Source: Candidatus Roizmanbacteria bacterium | Lineage (GTDB): Bacteria > Patescibacteriota > Microgenomatia > UBA1406 > GWC2-37-13 | Length of the DNA: 64,000 nucleotides | Reading direction: 5' to 3' | Assembly: GCA_016215445.1 (NCBI GenBank) | Contig: JACRJL010000001.1 | Coordinates: 1-64,000, forward strand | Part shown: positions 41,647 through 49,136 of the stretch, in pieces | How positions within the stretch are numbered: position 1 is the stretch's first letter | How the letters are laid out: each line of letters starts with the position of its first letter | Notes under the pieces: generated by a model | What the model saw: only the letters and a program-made list of their open reading frames with translations | Told to the model about the DNA's origin: nothing | Database searches by the model: none | Made by a program: the position numbers and the translations under genes

Positions 41647-41674
41647 TCCGCCTACGGCGGATCTACCAGTTGAG
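41602..41674 (-). pseudogene. Broken tRNA-Lys copy
   Basis: The first 45 bp (41602-41646) are identical to the 3' half of the intact tRNA-Lys (41953-41997). The anticodon stem side is then replaced by the palindrome TCCGCC-TAC-GGCGGA (41647-41661). A 13-bp D-arm remnant CTACCAGTTGAG follows, and the acceptor 5' strand is missing, so it cannot fold as a tRNA. It forms the 3' flank of the GIY-YIG ORF, whose stop codon lies inside it. Confidence 0.85.
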
Positions 41675-41951
41675 ATTTAATAATCCATTCTTTTAGATTT
41701 TTATGGACAAAACTTCTTCCAATACCGCTTTTTAGCCATTTTTCTCTTTTTATTGCTTCTTTTCTATTAATATATGATTCTCTATATATTAGTGACCACA
41801 ACCCTTTATTTTTACTTGTAAAAGAAGATTTTTTTGAAGGTAAATATTTATTATGTCGAAGTAATCTTATAGTCAAATTATTTGTATATCCGATGTAGAT
41901 TTTATTGCCAATCTTGTTATATAAAACGTAAACAAAGAAGTTATTTTCCAC
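41652..41951 (-). CDS. GIY-YIG nuclease-like ORF between two tRNA-Lys copies
   Basis: The protein has 99 residues and starts with GTG. VYVLYNKIGNKIYIGYTNNL is the GIY-YIG core (here VYV...IYIGYT), followed by RLLRHNK and the conserved SFTSKNKGLWSLIYRESY and EAIKREKWLKSGIGR region of the UvrC/URI-type single-domain nucleases. It begins 4 nt after the intact tRNA-Lys and its last codons (SQLVDPP) read into the broken tRNA copy. Such small GIY-YIG genes are common in CPR genomes and may be homing or DNA-repair nucleases; substrate unknown. Confidence 0.85.
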   Translation of the reverse strand: MENNFFVYVLYNKIGNKIYIGYTNNLTIRLLRHNKYLPSKKSSFTSKNKGLWSLIYRESYINRKEAIKREKWLKSGIGRSFVHKNLKEWIIKSQLVDPP

Positions 41952-41952
41952 T

Positions 41953-41997
41953 TTGTGAGTCCGTCGGGACTCGAACCCGAAACCAATAGCTTAAAAG
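41953..41997. repeat. 45-bp direct repeat, right copy
   Basis: Inside the intact tRNA-Lys gene (3' half up to the anticodon loop). Identical to 41602-41646. Confidence 0.92.
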
Positions 41998-42028
41998 GCT
42001 ACTGCTCTACCAGTTGAGCTACGGACCC
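41956..42028 (-). tRNA. tRNA-Lys (UUU)
   Basis: 73 nt. Acceptor stem GGGTCCG pairs with CGGACTC, D arm GCTC...GAGC, anticodon stem GTAGC/GCTAT with loop CTTTTAA giving anticodon TTT, and T arm TCGGG-TTCGAGT-CCCGA. The discriminator is A and CCA is not encoded. All arms pair. Only tRNA in the window. Confidence 0.95.
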
Positions 42029-42136
42029 TTTATATAAAACCTTCAAGTTTCCAAATAGCTTTAAATAAGCTATTGATTCTTGATTTAAGAATTAAATTTT
42101 ATCAATCCAGAGGTTATTTAGCAAGCTTATTAGTTA

Positions 42137-42952
42137 TTAGTCTCTATTTTGCCCCGGAGCGTTTTCACTGTGACCGGGAAGATCAGGCGTTGGTGTATTG
42201 TTTTGAGAAGTGGTCGGAGTCGGTGGTTGAGTTGGTACGGATGTAGGAGGGACTATGATTTCGGTCGTCGGAGTTGGAGTAACAGTAGGTTGGATAGTGC
42301 TGTCCTGAAGTTGGATTTGGTTCATATCATTGATGGTCTCCTGGATAGTTGCCTGGGTTTCATCGATTTGATTAGATATTGAAGCGGATTGAGTTTGGGT
42401 AATCAGTGGGGGAGTCGGCGTCGGATATGTATTTTCCGGTTGGTTTTGAGGTGTTTGAGTGGCTGGTGGAGAGTAAGAATTGGTTCCAGTGTTTGTTGTT
42501 GGAGCATTATAGACATATTGGGGTTGATTGCCAATAGGTCTACTGACAATTTTTTGTTTTTCGTTGGCTAGACCTGAAGAGATAGAGCTTAGTTGGGCGA
42601 CGTATTTAGCTGCTGCCTCTTTTCTTTCCACTGGGTCCTTGATGTTAGTTATTGTTTCTGCGGTTTCAACTACTTGACCATCCAGCCTTTCCAGACTCTC
42701 GGTACCGTATTTAGAGGCTAGGACTTTGGTGACTTCATCGAAGCGCCTGGCGACAAAGTTGATCTGGAAGTCAACCTGTTTATATAACACTGAACTTGAA
42801 GCGATCAAAATCTTTTCCGCAGCCAATTTTGCTCCATAAAGCTTGTCTCCGGGGAGAGAGTCTTTGGTGACGTAAAAAAGCGATGAGTAGCCGAAAAAGA
42901 CAAAAAAAATCACCCACACTCCGTAATCAATGATTTTTTTGACTATAGTCAT
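42137..42952 (-). CDS. DUF5667-domain membrane protein with Pro/Thr-rich exported tail
   Basis: The protein has 271 residues. One N-terminal membrane helix (about 10-28) is followed by the DUF5667 pattern (KDSLPGDKLYGAKLAAEKIL, then helical repeats with FVARRFDEVTKVLASKYG). The C-terminal 120 residues are Thr/Pro/Gln-rich and disordered (TPTPPLITQTQS, PTVTPTPTTEI), ending GHSENAPGQNRD. Similar proteins sit at the cell surface of many uncultured bacteria, sometimes next to sigma factors; none is seen here. It has a leaderless promoter and is divergent from the transporter operon. Confidence 0.75.
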   Translation of the reverse strand: MTIVKKIIDYGVWVIFFVFFGYSSLFYVTKDSLPGDKLYGAKLAAEKILIASSSVLYKQVDFQINFVARRFDEVTKVLASKYGTESLERLDGQVVETAETITNIKDPVERKEAAAKYVAQLSSISSGLANEKQKIVSRPIGNQPQYVYNAPTTNTGTNSYSPPATQTPQNQPENTYPTPTPPLITQTQSASISNQIDETQATIQETINDMNQIQLQDSTIQPTVTPTPTTEIIVPPTSVPTQPPTPTTSQNNTPTPDLPGHSENAPGQNRD

Positions 42953-42958
42953 TACTTA

Positions 42959-42987
42959 TTTTTAAATGTTTTTTACGACGGTGTCAA
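42959..42987 (-). promoter_or_regulatory. Promoter of the DUF5667 gene
   Basis: TTGACA (42982-42987), a 17-nt spacer and TAAAAA (42959-42964) on the minus strand, ending 6 nt before the ATG at 42952. The region overlaps the divergent promoter of the transporter operon. Confidence 0.55.
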
Positions 42988-42995
42988 GTTTTTGT

Positions 42996-43001
42996 TATAC
43001 T
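42996..43001 (+). promoter_or_regulatory. -10 box of the transporter operon
   Basis: TATACT ends 6 nt before the ATG at 43008. This decides the start in favour of MTWFYFSIG rather than the in-frame codon at 42966. Confidence 0.55.
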
Positions 43002-43007
43002 TTCAAG

Positions 43008-43856
43008 ATGACTTGGTTCTATTTTTCTATAGGAACAGCATTGAGTTTTACTGCCTTATATCTTTTTTCAAGAACAGCTTCTGTAAAAAGTAAGAACCCT
43101 CGGGCAATGTCATTGGTTTTTAACTTTATCGGTGCTTTAATGGCAATAGCGCTTTTTTTACTGACAGGTGCTTATAAAAATTTTTCTTTGCCAAAAGGCA
43201 ACGAGCCATATATTTTTCTTCTTATCGCTGTTTTATTTTTCGGGTTGTTCGAAAGAGTGAGGTTCTATGCCGCGGCGGCCTTGGAAGCATCTCTTTTAGG
43301 AATAGTTAATAATTTTTCTTTGGTAGTCGCCGTCGTAATTGCCTTTTTTCTATATCGAGAACCGTTTACAACAAATAAAACATTTGGTTTTTTGTTGATC
43401 TTGGTAAGCCTAATTTTAGTCAGTCTGGATAGAGTAAAAAAAATCAACTGGCGAGGTATTTATCTTGGATTGTTGGCTAATTTTCTTCTCGGAGTTGCCT
43501 GGGCTCTTGACAAAAAGGGTGCATTATTTTTTAAACCAGAGATCTACAATGTTTTTGTATGGACTCTGCCTATGGTCATACTTTATTTTCCATATATCAA
43601 ATTTAACGATATAAAAAGAGAGATAAAGATTTCTTCTTGGAAAATTGTTTTACTTTCCTTTTTTAATGTTCTAGGTTATTATTTACAGCTTAAGGCCTTT
43701 TCTTTTGGTGAGGCCACCCGGGTTATTCCTGTAATACAAACTTCGACATTATTCACTGTTTTACTTGGGGGGTTTTTTATGAATGAAAGAGAAAATCTAT
43801 TAAGAAAAATCCTCGCCGCAGTTATCGCCGTTGTCGGAGTTTATCTGCTAGTTTAA
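43008..43856 (+). CDS. EamA-family transporter
   Basis: The protein has 282 residues from the ATG at 43008, with about ten membrane helices in two five-helix halves. AALEASLLGIVNNFSLVVAVV and FSFGEATRVIPVIQTSTLFT are the duplicated EamA signatures (DMT superfamily), with LAAVIAVVGVYLLV at the end. The substrate is unknown. First gene of a tight operon with an MFS transporter, a second EamA protein, an M16 peptidase and a prepilin peptidase. Confidence 0.85.
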   Translation: MTWFYFSIGTALSFTALYLFSRTASVKSKNPRAMSLVFNFIGALMAIALFLLTGAYKNFSLPKGNEPYIFLLIAVLFFGLFERVRFYAAAALEASLLGIVNNFSLVVAVVIAFFLYREPFTTNKTFGFLLILVSLILVSLDRVKKINWRGIYLGLLANFLLGVAWALDKKGALFFKPEIYNVFVWTLPMVILYFPYIKFNDIKREIKISSWKIVLLSFFNVLGYYLQLKAFSFGEATRVIPVIQTSTLFTVLLGGFFMNERENLLRKILAAVIAVVGVYLLV

Positions 43857-43858
43857 TT

Positions 43859-45070
43859 ATGTTAAGCATCTTTAAGAAAGAGGTATTTCATTTCAAGTCT
43901 CTATCTTCTCAGATGAGGCAGTTATTAATTTCATTTTTTCTCTACTCAACAGCCTATCCGATTATTTCCATATTTATTAATGCTTATATCTGGAGAAATA
44001 ATAATAATCTTTCTTCTTTAGTTTTTTTTCGGATGGGACAGTTTATGATGGTGCCAATAATTTTTTATATAAATGGTCTGTTGCTAAAAAAATTTAAGAT
44101 TAACAAACTGTATTTTTTTGGTTCGGTTGTTATATCTGTAAGCGTAGTCTTAATTGTTTTTATAAAAAATAACACTTTATTAGGTTTTTTAATAATGGGG
44201 GTATTACTTGGAGCTGGTACTGGTTTTTACTGGTCAAACAGAAACTATCTTACCATAAAAGAAACGGACGAAAAAAATAGAAGTTATTTTTTAGGTTTAC
44301 TTTTTTCTTATGCGACTTTAGTTGGCTTGGTGGTGACTTTTTCAGTTGGTTGGCTGATAGTCTTTGGTCTTTCTTACCAATTACTTGTCACAGCAGCCTT
44401 TGTCTTGATTACAATGTCAGGTTTTATGGTTTTAAAGAATAGTTTCTCAACCCCGAAAATTAAAAAACTCTTGATTAATCGACCATCAGCTGCCTGGCAG
44501 AAAAAAAGATTAGTTCATCTGGGGCTAGGTCTTGTTGAAGGGTTGTCATTTTTCATTCCCAGTTTATTGATTCTGTCCCTTCTTGGTAACGAAGGAATCT
44601 TGGGGACTTTAACCGCCTTGTCTTCAATACTTTCTGCCGTTCTCATTTACTACTACGGAAGAAAGTCAAAGATCGGTGACCATAAAAAGTATTTTATTTT
44701 CTTTGTTATTGTTAATTTTGTCCTTTCTTTGTTGTTGGCATTGTTTTTTCAAAAATACGTCGTGATATTATTTACATTATTAAATGGGTTGATCATAAAC
44801 TTTCTTTGGTTAACAGCGATGCCGCTCGTGATGAAAAATATCGATCTAGATTCTTTTAATAGGGAAGAAATCAGATTCAGCTATATTTTTGACAGCGAGA
44901 TTTTTTTAAATATTGGCCGAGTGTCTGGTTGTCTTTTATGTCTTTTTATAGCTTTTGAGTTTAATGATCTGTTTGCTTTGCGCTACAGTCCGTTAATTTT
45001 GGCTGTCATACAGTTCTTTTTATTTGTCACTCTTGAAAAAAAGAGTCTCCCCGTGAAAACTTTGATATAA
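43859..45070 (+). CDS. MFS-type transporter
   Basis: The protein has 403 residues and about 12 membrane helices. FLIMGVLLGAGTGFYWSNRN (about 110-129) resembles the helix 4-5 region of YitG/putative MFS proteins, and NSFSTPKIKKLLI lies in the central loop. No substrate motif is visible. It starts 2 nt after the upstream stop. Confidence 0.78.
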   Translation: MLSIFKKEVFHFKSLSSQMRQLLISFFLYSTAYPIISIFINAYIWRNNNNLSSLVFFRMGQFMMVPIIFYINGLLLKKFKINKLYFFGSVVISVSVVLIVFIKNNTLLGFLIMGVLLGAGTGFYWSNRNYLTIKETDEKNRSYFLGLLFSYATLVGLVVTFSVGWLIVFGLSYQLLVTAAFVLITMSGFMVLKNSFSTPKIKKLLINRPSAAWQKKRLVHLGLGLVEGLSFFIPSLLILSLLGNEGILGTLTALSSILSAVLIYYYGRKSKIGDHKKYFIFFVIVNFVLSLLLALFFQKYVVILFTLLNGLIINFLWLTAMPLVMKNIDLDSFNREEIRFSYIFDSEIFLNIGRVSGCLLCLFIAFEFNDLFALRYSPLILAVIQFFLFVTLEKKSLPVKTLI

Positions 45071-45079
45071 TCAGCAGAT

Positions 45080-45970
45080 ATGTCGTGGATATTCTATACG
45101 TTTCTAGCGGTAAATTTTTTTTCAATCACAAATGTCTTTGACAAATACTTTGTTTCTAAGAAATATAAGAGTATCTATTCTTTTGCGGTTGTTATTAATA
45201 TCGTTTATTTAATCTTCTTTGCCATAGTGGCATTTTTTATCCGTAATTCTTTTATCTTAAACTTGGGGCTACTTTGGACTTTTATTGCCAGTATGGCCTA
45301 TTTTTTGATGTGGATTTTTTGGTGGAAAGCCTTGACAACAGGCGAAGTTTCCCGGGTAATCGCCATATTTTTTACCAATCCAATCTTCAACGCTCTTTTA
45401 GCGGTTTTCTTTTTAAAAGAATCACTTTCGGTTTTCAAATGGTTGGCGATTATTTTAATTGTTGTCGGTGCGATCATGTCGACCTGGGAGGGAAAGAAAG
45501 CGAAGCAAGGTATTAATAGAGCTTATATTTTTGCTTTATTGGCAGCTTTATTTTCTTCGATAGGAAATGTTTTGTCAAAGCAGGCGATGCTTTATTGGCA
45601 GCCTTTGACAGTCCAGGTAGTCGGTTATTTAGTGGCATTGCCGTTATTTTTATTACTACTCGTTAATAAACAGGTTTCTATTGAAGCCAAAAAAACCTTT
45701 ACCAATTTCCGTTCGTTTTTGCTCATTCTATTGAGAGGTTTTATGGGTTTTCTGGCGATTTGCAGTTTCACACTTTCCGTTGGAGCCGGTCCGGTTTCAT
45801 TGGTTGTAGCGCTAAATGGTACTCAACCTTTATTAATATTGGTCTATTCGACATTAATAAGCAGATTCTTTCCCAAATATATAAAAGAAGAAATTTCAAA
45901 AAGCGTTCTTTTATTTAAGGCAGTTGCCATATTATTAATCGCCTCCGGCGCCGTAATAATTAGTCTATAA
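45080..45970 (+). CDS. EamA-family transporter, second copy
   Basis: The protein has 296 residues and about ten membrane helices. WWKALTTGEVSRVIAIFFTN and LSVGAGPVSLVVALNGTQPL are the two EamA repeat ends. It is only distantly similar to the first EamA gene in this operon. The substrate is unknown. Confidence 0.85.
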   Translation: MSWIFYTFLAVNFFSITNVFDKYFVSKKYKSIYSFAVVINIVYLIFFAIVAFFIRNSFILNLGLLWTFIASMAYFLMWIFWWKALTTGEVSRVIAIFFTNPIFNALLAVFFLKESLSVFKWLAIILIVVGAIMSTWEGKKAKQGINRAYIFALLAALFSSIGNVLSKQAMLYWQPLTVQVVGYLVALPLFLLLLVNKQVSIEAKKTFTNFRSFLLILLRGFMGFLAICSFTLSVGAGPVSLVVALNGTQPLLILVYSTLISRFFPKYIKEEISKSVLLFKAVAILLIASGAVIISL

Positions 45971-45977
45971 TTAACAA

Positions 45978-47255
45978 ATGCAACCAGAATTTTTCACTCT
46001 AAAAAACGGCTTGCGCGTGATTTTTATCGATACAAAAACCTTTCCAACCATGACAACCTTGCTTTTGATCGGGGCCGGGAGTCGTTATGAGAACAAAAAA
46101 AATAACGGCGTTGCCCATTTTTTTGAACACATGGCTTTTAAGGGTAGTAAAAAATATTCAAATTCGTTTATTATTTCTTCGACTATTGAGGGAAAGGGCG
46201 GAGTTTTCAACGCTTTTACCTCAAAAGACCATACTGGTTATTGGATAAAATCTACGGTCGAGCATTTTCCAACAGTAATAGACGTAATCTCCGATATGGT
46301 TTTAAACCCGCTCCTCGATAAAAAAGAAATTGAAAGGGAAAAAGGCGTAATAAGCGAGGAAATTAATATGTATGAAGACACGCCGCAACGCAAAGTAGGG
46401 GAGATTTTTGAAGAGCTTCTTTATAAAGGCAATCCACTTGGGTTTGATATTGCCGGAACAAAAGAAACTGTCGCTAAATTTGATCGGGAAACGTTTGTCA
46501 GTTATATAAAAAATCTTTATCATCCGGAAAATGCGGTATTAATTTTAGCGGGTGGGTTAAAGGACACTAAGAAATACTTACAGATTGTGGAAGAAAAATT
46601 TAAGGATTGGAAAAACGGCCAGCTTGATAAATTTATTCCTATTAAGGAGAGTCAAGCTAGTCCGCAAATTCTTGTTAAGTACAAAAAAACCGAGCAGGCT
46701 CACCTGACTTTAGGTTTTCGAGCCTTTTCTTTTAAAGATGATAGAAAATACAGCCTCAATGTTCTATCAGCTATTTTAGGCGGAGGAATGTCTTCTCGCT
46801 TATTTATGCAGGTTAGAGAGAGGCGGGGACTGTGTTACTATATTTCAACCGGAGCTGAACTTTATCATGACTGTGGAAACATTGTCACTCAGGCCGGTGT
46901 CACTATTGATTTAGACAAGGTCAAGGAAGCCATTAGAACGATCCTTGAAGAGCACAAGAAGATTATTGGTGGCGAGATTAAGGAAGACGAACTAAAACGC
47001 GCCAAAGAGCTTATAAAAGGCCGTTTGCTCCTTTCTCTTGAGGATTCGGCTAATATTGCTTCTTTTTTTGGTAATAAAAAGCTCCTTCTTAACACAGTTG
47101 AAACGCCCCAAGAAGTTATAGAAAAGATTGATAAGGTGACAAGCAAAGAGATATTAATTCTGGCCAAACAGATATTTGTTGCTAAGGGTCTAAATTTTGC
47201 CTTAATCGGACCGTTTAAAGACAAAAATTCATTTGTAGACGTTGTCAATATATAA
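45978..47255 (+). CDS. M16-family zinc peptidase
   Basis: The protein has 425 residues. The inverted zinc motif HFFEH (about 46-50) and the downstream Glu in VISEEINMYEDTP are intact, with SRLFMQVRERRGLCYYIS in the second half. This is the single-chain processing-peptidase type. No signal peptide is seen, so it may be cytoplasmic. Its stop overlaps the ATG of the prepilin peptidase gene by 1 nt. Confidence 0.93.
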   Translation: MQPEFFTLKNGLRVIFIDTKTFPTMTTLLLIGAGSRYENKKNNGVAHFFEHMAFKGSKKYSNSFIISSTIEGKGGVFNAFTSKDHTGYWIKSTVEHFPTVIDVISDMVLNPLLDKKEIEREKGVISEEINMYEDTPQRKVGEIFEELLYKGNPLGFDIAGTKETVAKFDRETFVSYIKNLYHPENAVLILAGGLKDTKKYLQIVEEKFKDWKNGQLDKFIPIKESQASPQILVKYKKTEQAHLTLGFRAFSFKDDRKYSLNVLSAILGGGMSSRLFMQVRERRGLCYYISTGAELYHDCGNIVTQAGVTIDLDKVKEAIRTILEEHKKIIGGEIKEDELKRAKELIKGRLLLSLEDSANIASFFGNKKLLLNTVETPQEVIEKIDKVTSKEILILAKQIFVAKGLNFALIGPFKDKNSFVDVVNI

Positions 47256-48013
47256 TGACCACTCTTTTTCTATTTATACTCGGATCTGCTGTTGGGTCTT
47301 TCTTAAATGTTTTAATCGATAGGCTCCCCCACGAGGAATCAATCACAGGTCGGTCTCACTGTGACTACTGTAAAAAAAAGATTGCCTGGTACGACTTGAT
47401 TCCAATAATTTCTTTTTTTGTTTTGAGAGGTAGAGCTCGTTGTTGTAACAAGAAATTATCCATTCAATATCCGTCTGTAGAATTATTAACCGGAATAGTG
47501 TTCGCAGTAATTTTCATTGAGTTTTCAATTTTCAATTTTCAATTTTCAAGACTGCTAATTCTTTTCGGGATCGCGTCGTGTTTAATAGTTATCTTTTTTT
47601 CCGACTTAAAATATCACCTTATTTCTGATTATATTCTCATTGCTTTATCTATTTTTTCCATTTTGTACAACTTTCAGTCAATTCCACGTCTGCCTTTTTT
47701 AATAGCTTCTGCCATAATTGTCAGTGGTCCTATATACATTATTTATAATCTGTCAAAGGAACGGGCGATGGGACTTGGAGACGTTTATTTATCGGCTATT
47801 ATGGGATTTTTATTAGGTTGGAAATACGGCTATATTGCTCTATATATTGCATTTGTCACGGGCGCAATTTTTGGGATTTTCTTAATGATCTTGAATAAAA
47901 AGAAACTAAAAAGCAAGATTGCTTTTGGTCCATTTATTGTTTTTGGTCTACTAGTTATGTTATTTTTCGGAGAGAAGATTCTTTCTTTAATTACACTTTT
48001 ATATAGTAGGTAG
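47255..48013 (+). CDS. Prepilin peptidase (type IV leader peptidase)
   Basis: The protein has 252 residues, polytopic. GSFLNVLIDRLPHEESITGR and the zinc Cys pairs (HCDYC about 36-40, CC about 63-64) are followed by FFSDLKYHLISDY and AMGLGDVYLSAIMGFLLG, the two catalytic aspartates of the family. It processes type IV pilin precursors. Together with comEA/comEC it points to DNA uptake through a type IV pilus; no pilin gene is in the window. Its end overlaps the convergent Fic-like gene by 23 nt. Confidence 0.93.
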   Translation: MTTLFLFILGSAVGSFLNVLIDRLPHEESITGRSHCDYCKKKIAWYDLIPIISFFVLRGRARCCNKKLSIQYPSVELLTGIVFAVIFIEFSIFNFQFSRLLILFGIASCLIVIFFSDLKYHLISDYILIALSIFSILYNFQSIPRLPFLIASAIIVSGPIYIIYNLSKERAMGLGDVYLSAIMGFLLGWKYGYIALYIAFVTGAIFGIFLMILNKKKLKSKIAFGPFIVFGLLVMLFFGEKILSLITLLYSR

Positions 48014-48926
48014 ATCTGCCTTTTCCGATTGTCAAAAGAAGTCCTAAATTTGCCAACTTAGACAGGTCTCTTGACGCTGTTACAGAAGAAATTTTGAATC
48101 GTTTCATGACAGTTTTGTTGCTGATTTTGTTATCGGGCTTGTCGAATAATGACAGAATGTTCTTTTGTCTCTCGTTTAATTCGAAAAAATTTATATTGAT
48201 CTGATCATCTTTTTCTTTAAAATCTATGTCTCTAATGGTTTTTTGTAGTTGGTAGCTTATGGCTTGGCTGATGTATTCGAGCCAGTCGGTTAAATTTTGT
48301 TTTTTAACTGACGTCGAAAAAACCTCTTTATATTTTTTCGTATTTTCAAAAAAATACTCTTCTGGAACTGCTAAACGACGAAAATCATAGCCGTTTTTGT
48401 AAAGAAAAAGCAAAAATACCAAAAAAGAAAATAGTTCATTTTCAGACGTAGTAGGAAGGAGAGTTTGTATGATAATTAGAGCCAGGGAGGCTTGGATTAT
48501 TGGATGCTCTGTGCTTATTTGGAAGTATTTGAGGCTTTCTTCAAGATTATCATAACTTATCGCTAATTTTTTGTTAAAAGCAATCTTGTAAAGGTGAATG
48601 AGCTCTTCGGGCGTGACAGTTTTATTGTTGACCAACCAGTTTTGATATAAAAAATCTAAAGCTTCTTTATAACTAAGGACTTCTTTTTCAAGGTAAGTTA
48701 AATTTGTTTTTCCTCCTGTTGAAAATAATTTTTTTATTATTTCTAGAGTTACTGGTTTATTGACAATTAAGAATGAAGAATGGATTCGTTTTATTAAAGC
48801 AAACCATCGTAGTTTAGTTTTTTCCTTAGGAGACAAAGGTTTAAGTAAAATTGCTTTTTTCAAATCCTCAATTATGGAAATTTGTTCGTTTAAAACTTGC
48901 GATTTGGCGTAAAAGAAACTTTTCAT
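47991..48926 (-). CDS. Fic-fold protein with degenerate active site and C-terminal winged helix
   Basis: The protein has 311 residues from the ATG at 48926. The layout fits Fic proteins with a C-terminal wHTH: helical N-terminus, then a core where the catalytic HPFxxGNGR is replaced by HPIIQASLALIIIQ, followed by DWLEYISQAISYQL and the DNA-binding end NERQKNILSLFDKP...TASRDLSKLANLGLLL. The His-Pro is kept, but the Gly/Asn/Arg residues are lost, so AMPylation is unlikely. It may be a transcription regulator derived from a Fic protein. The start at 48926 fits the promoter; 48941 lies in the -10 box. Confidence 0.6.
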   Translation of the reverse strand: MKSFFYAKSQVLNEQISIIEDLKKAILLKPLSPKEKTKLRWFALIKRIHSSFLIVNKPVTLEIIKKLFSTGGKTNLTYLEKEVLSYKEALDFLYQNWLVNNKTVTPEELIHLYKIAFNKKLAISYDNLEESLKYFQISTEHPIIQASLALIIIQTLLPTTSENELFSFLVFLLFLYKNGYDFRRLAVPEEYFFENTKKYKEVFSTSVKKQNLTDWLEYISQAISYQLQKTIRDIDFKEKDDQININFFELNERQKNILSLFDKPDNKISNKTVMKRFKISSVTASRDLSKLANLGLLLTIGKGRSTYYIKV

Positions 48927-48936
48927 AGTCAAAATA

Positions 48937-48965
48937 ATCATATCTTAATCTTTTCATCATGTCAA
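48937..48965 (-). promoter_or_regulatory. Promoter of the Fic-like gene
   Basis: TTGACA (48960-48965), a 17-nt spacer and TATGAT (48937-48942) on the minus strand; the ATG at 48926 follows by 10 nt. The alternative ATG at 48941 is inside this -10 box. Confidence 0.7.
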
Positions 48966-49046
48966 GAGGTAATTATCATGACAATATAAACATAAATAAA
49001 GTTAAAGATAGACTATTTTGAAGAGATAAACACTTAAATTTACCTA

Positions 49047-49075
49047 TTGACAAAGTATTTTTCTCTCTTTATTAT
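49047..49075 (+). promoter_or_regulatory. Promoter of the large SH3 surface gene
   Basis: TTGACA (49047-49052), a 17-nt spacer and TATTAT (49070-49075). Unlike most promoters here it is followed by an untranslated leader of about 55 nt. Confidence 0.7.
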
Positions 49076-49136
49076 AAATGTATATCATATGTAATGATAA
49101 TGATATGATTATTTTACTAATAACAAAGCCTTAAAC

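Noticed and set aside
41602-41674. Second functional tRNA-Lys
   Set aside because: It lacks the 5' acceptor strand and most of the anticodon stem, so it cannot fold as a tRNA.
48927-48941. Longer start of the Fic-like gene
   Set aside because: That ATG is part of the -10 box TATGAT, so it cannot be on the transcript.
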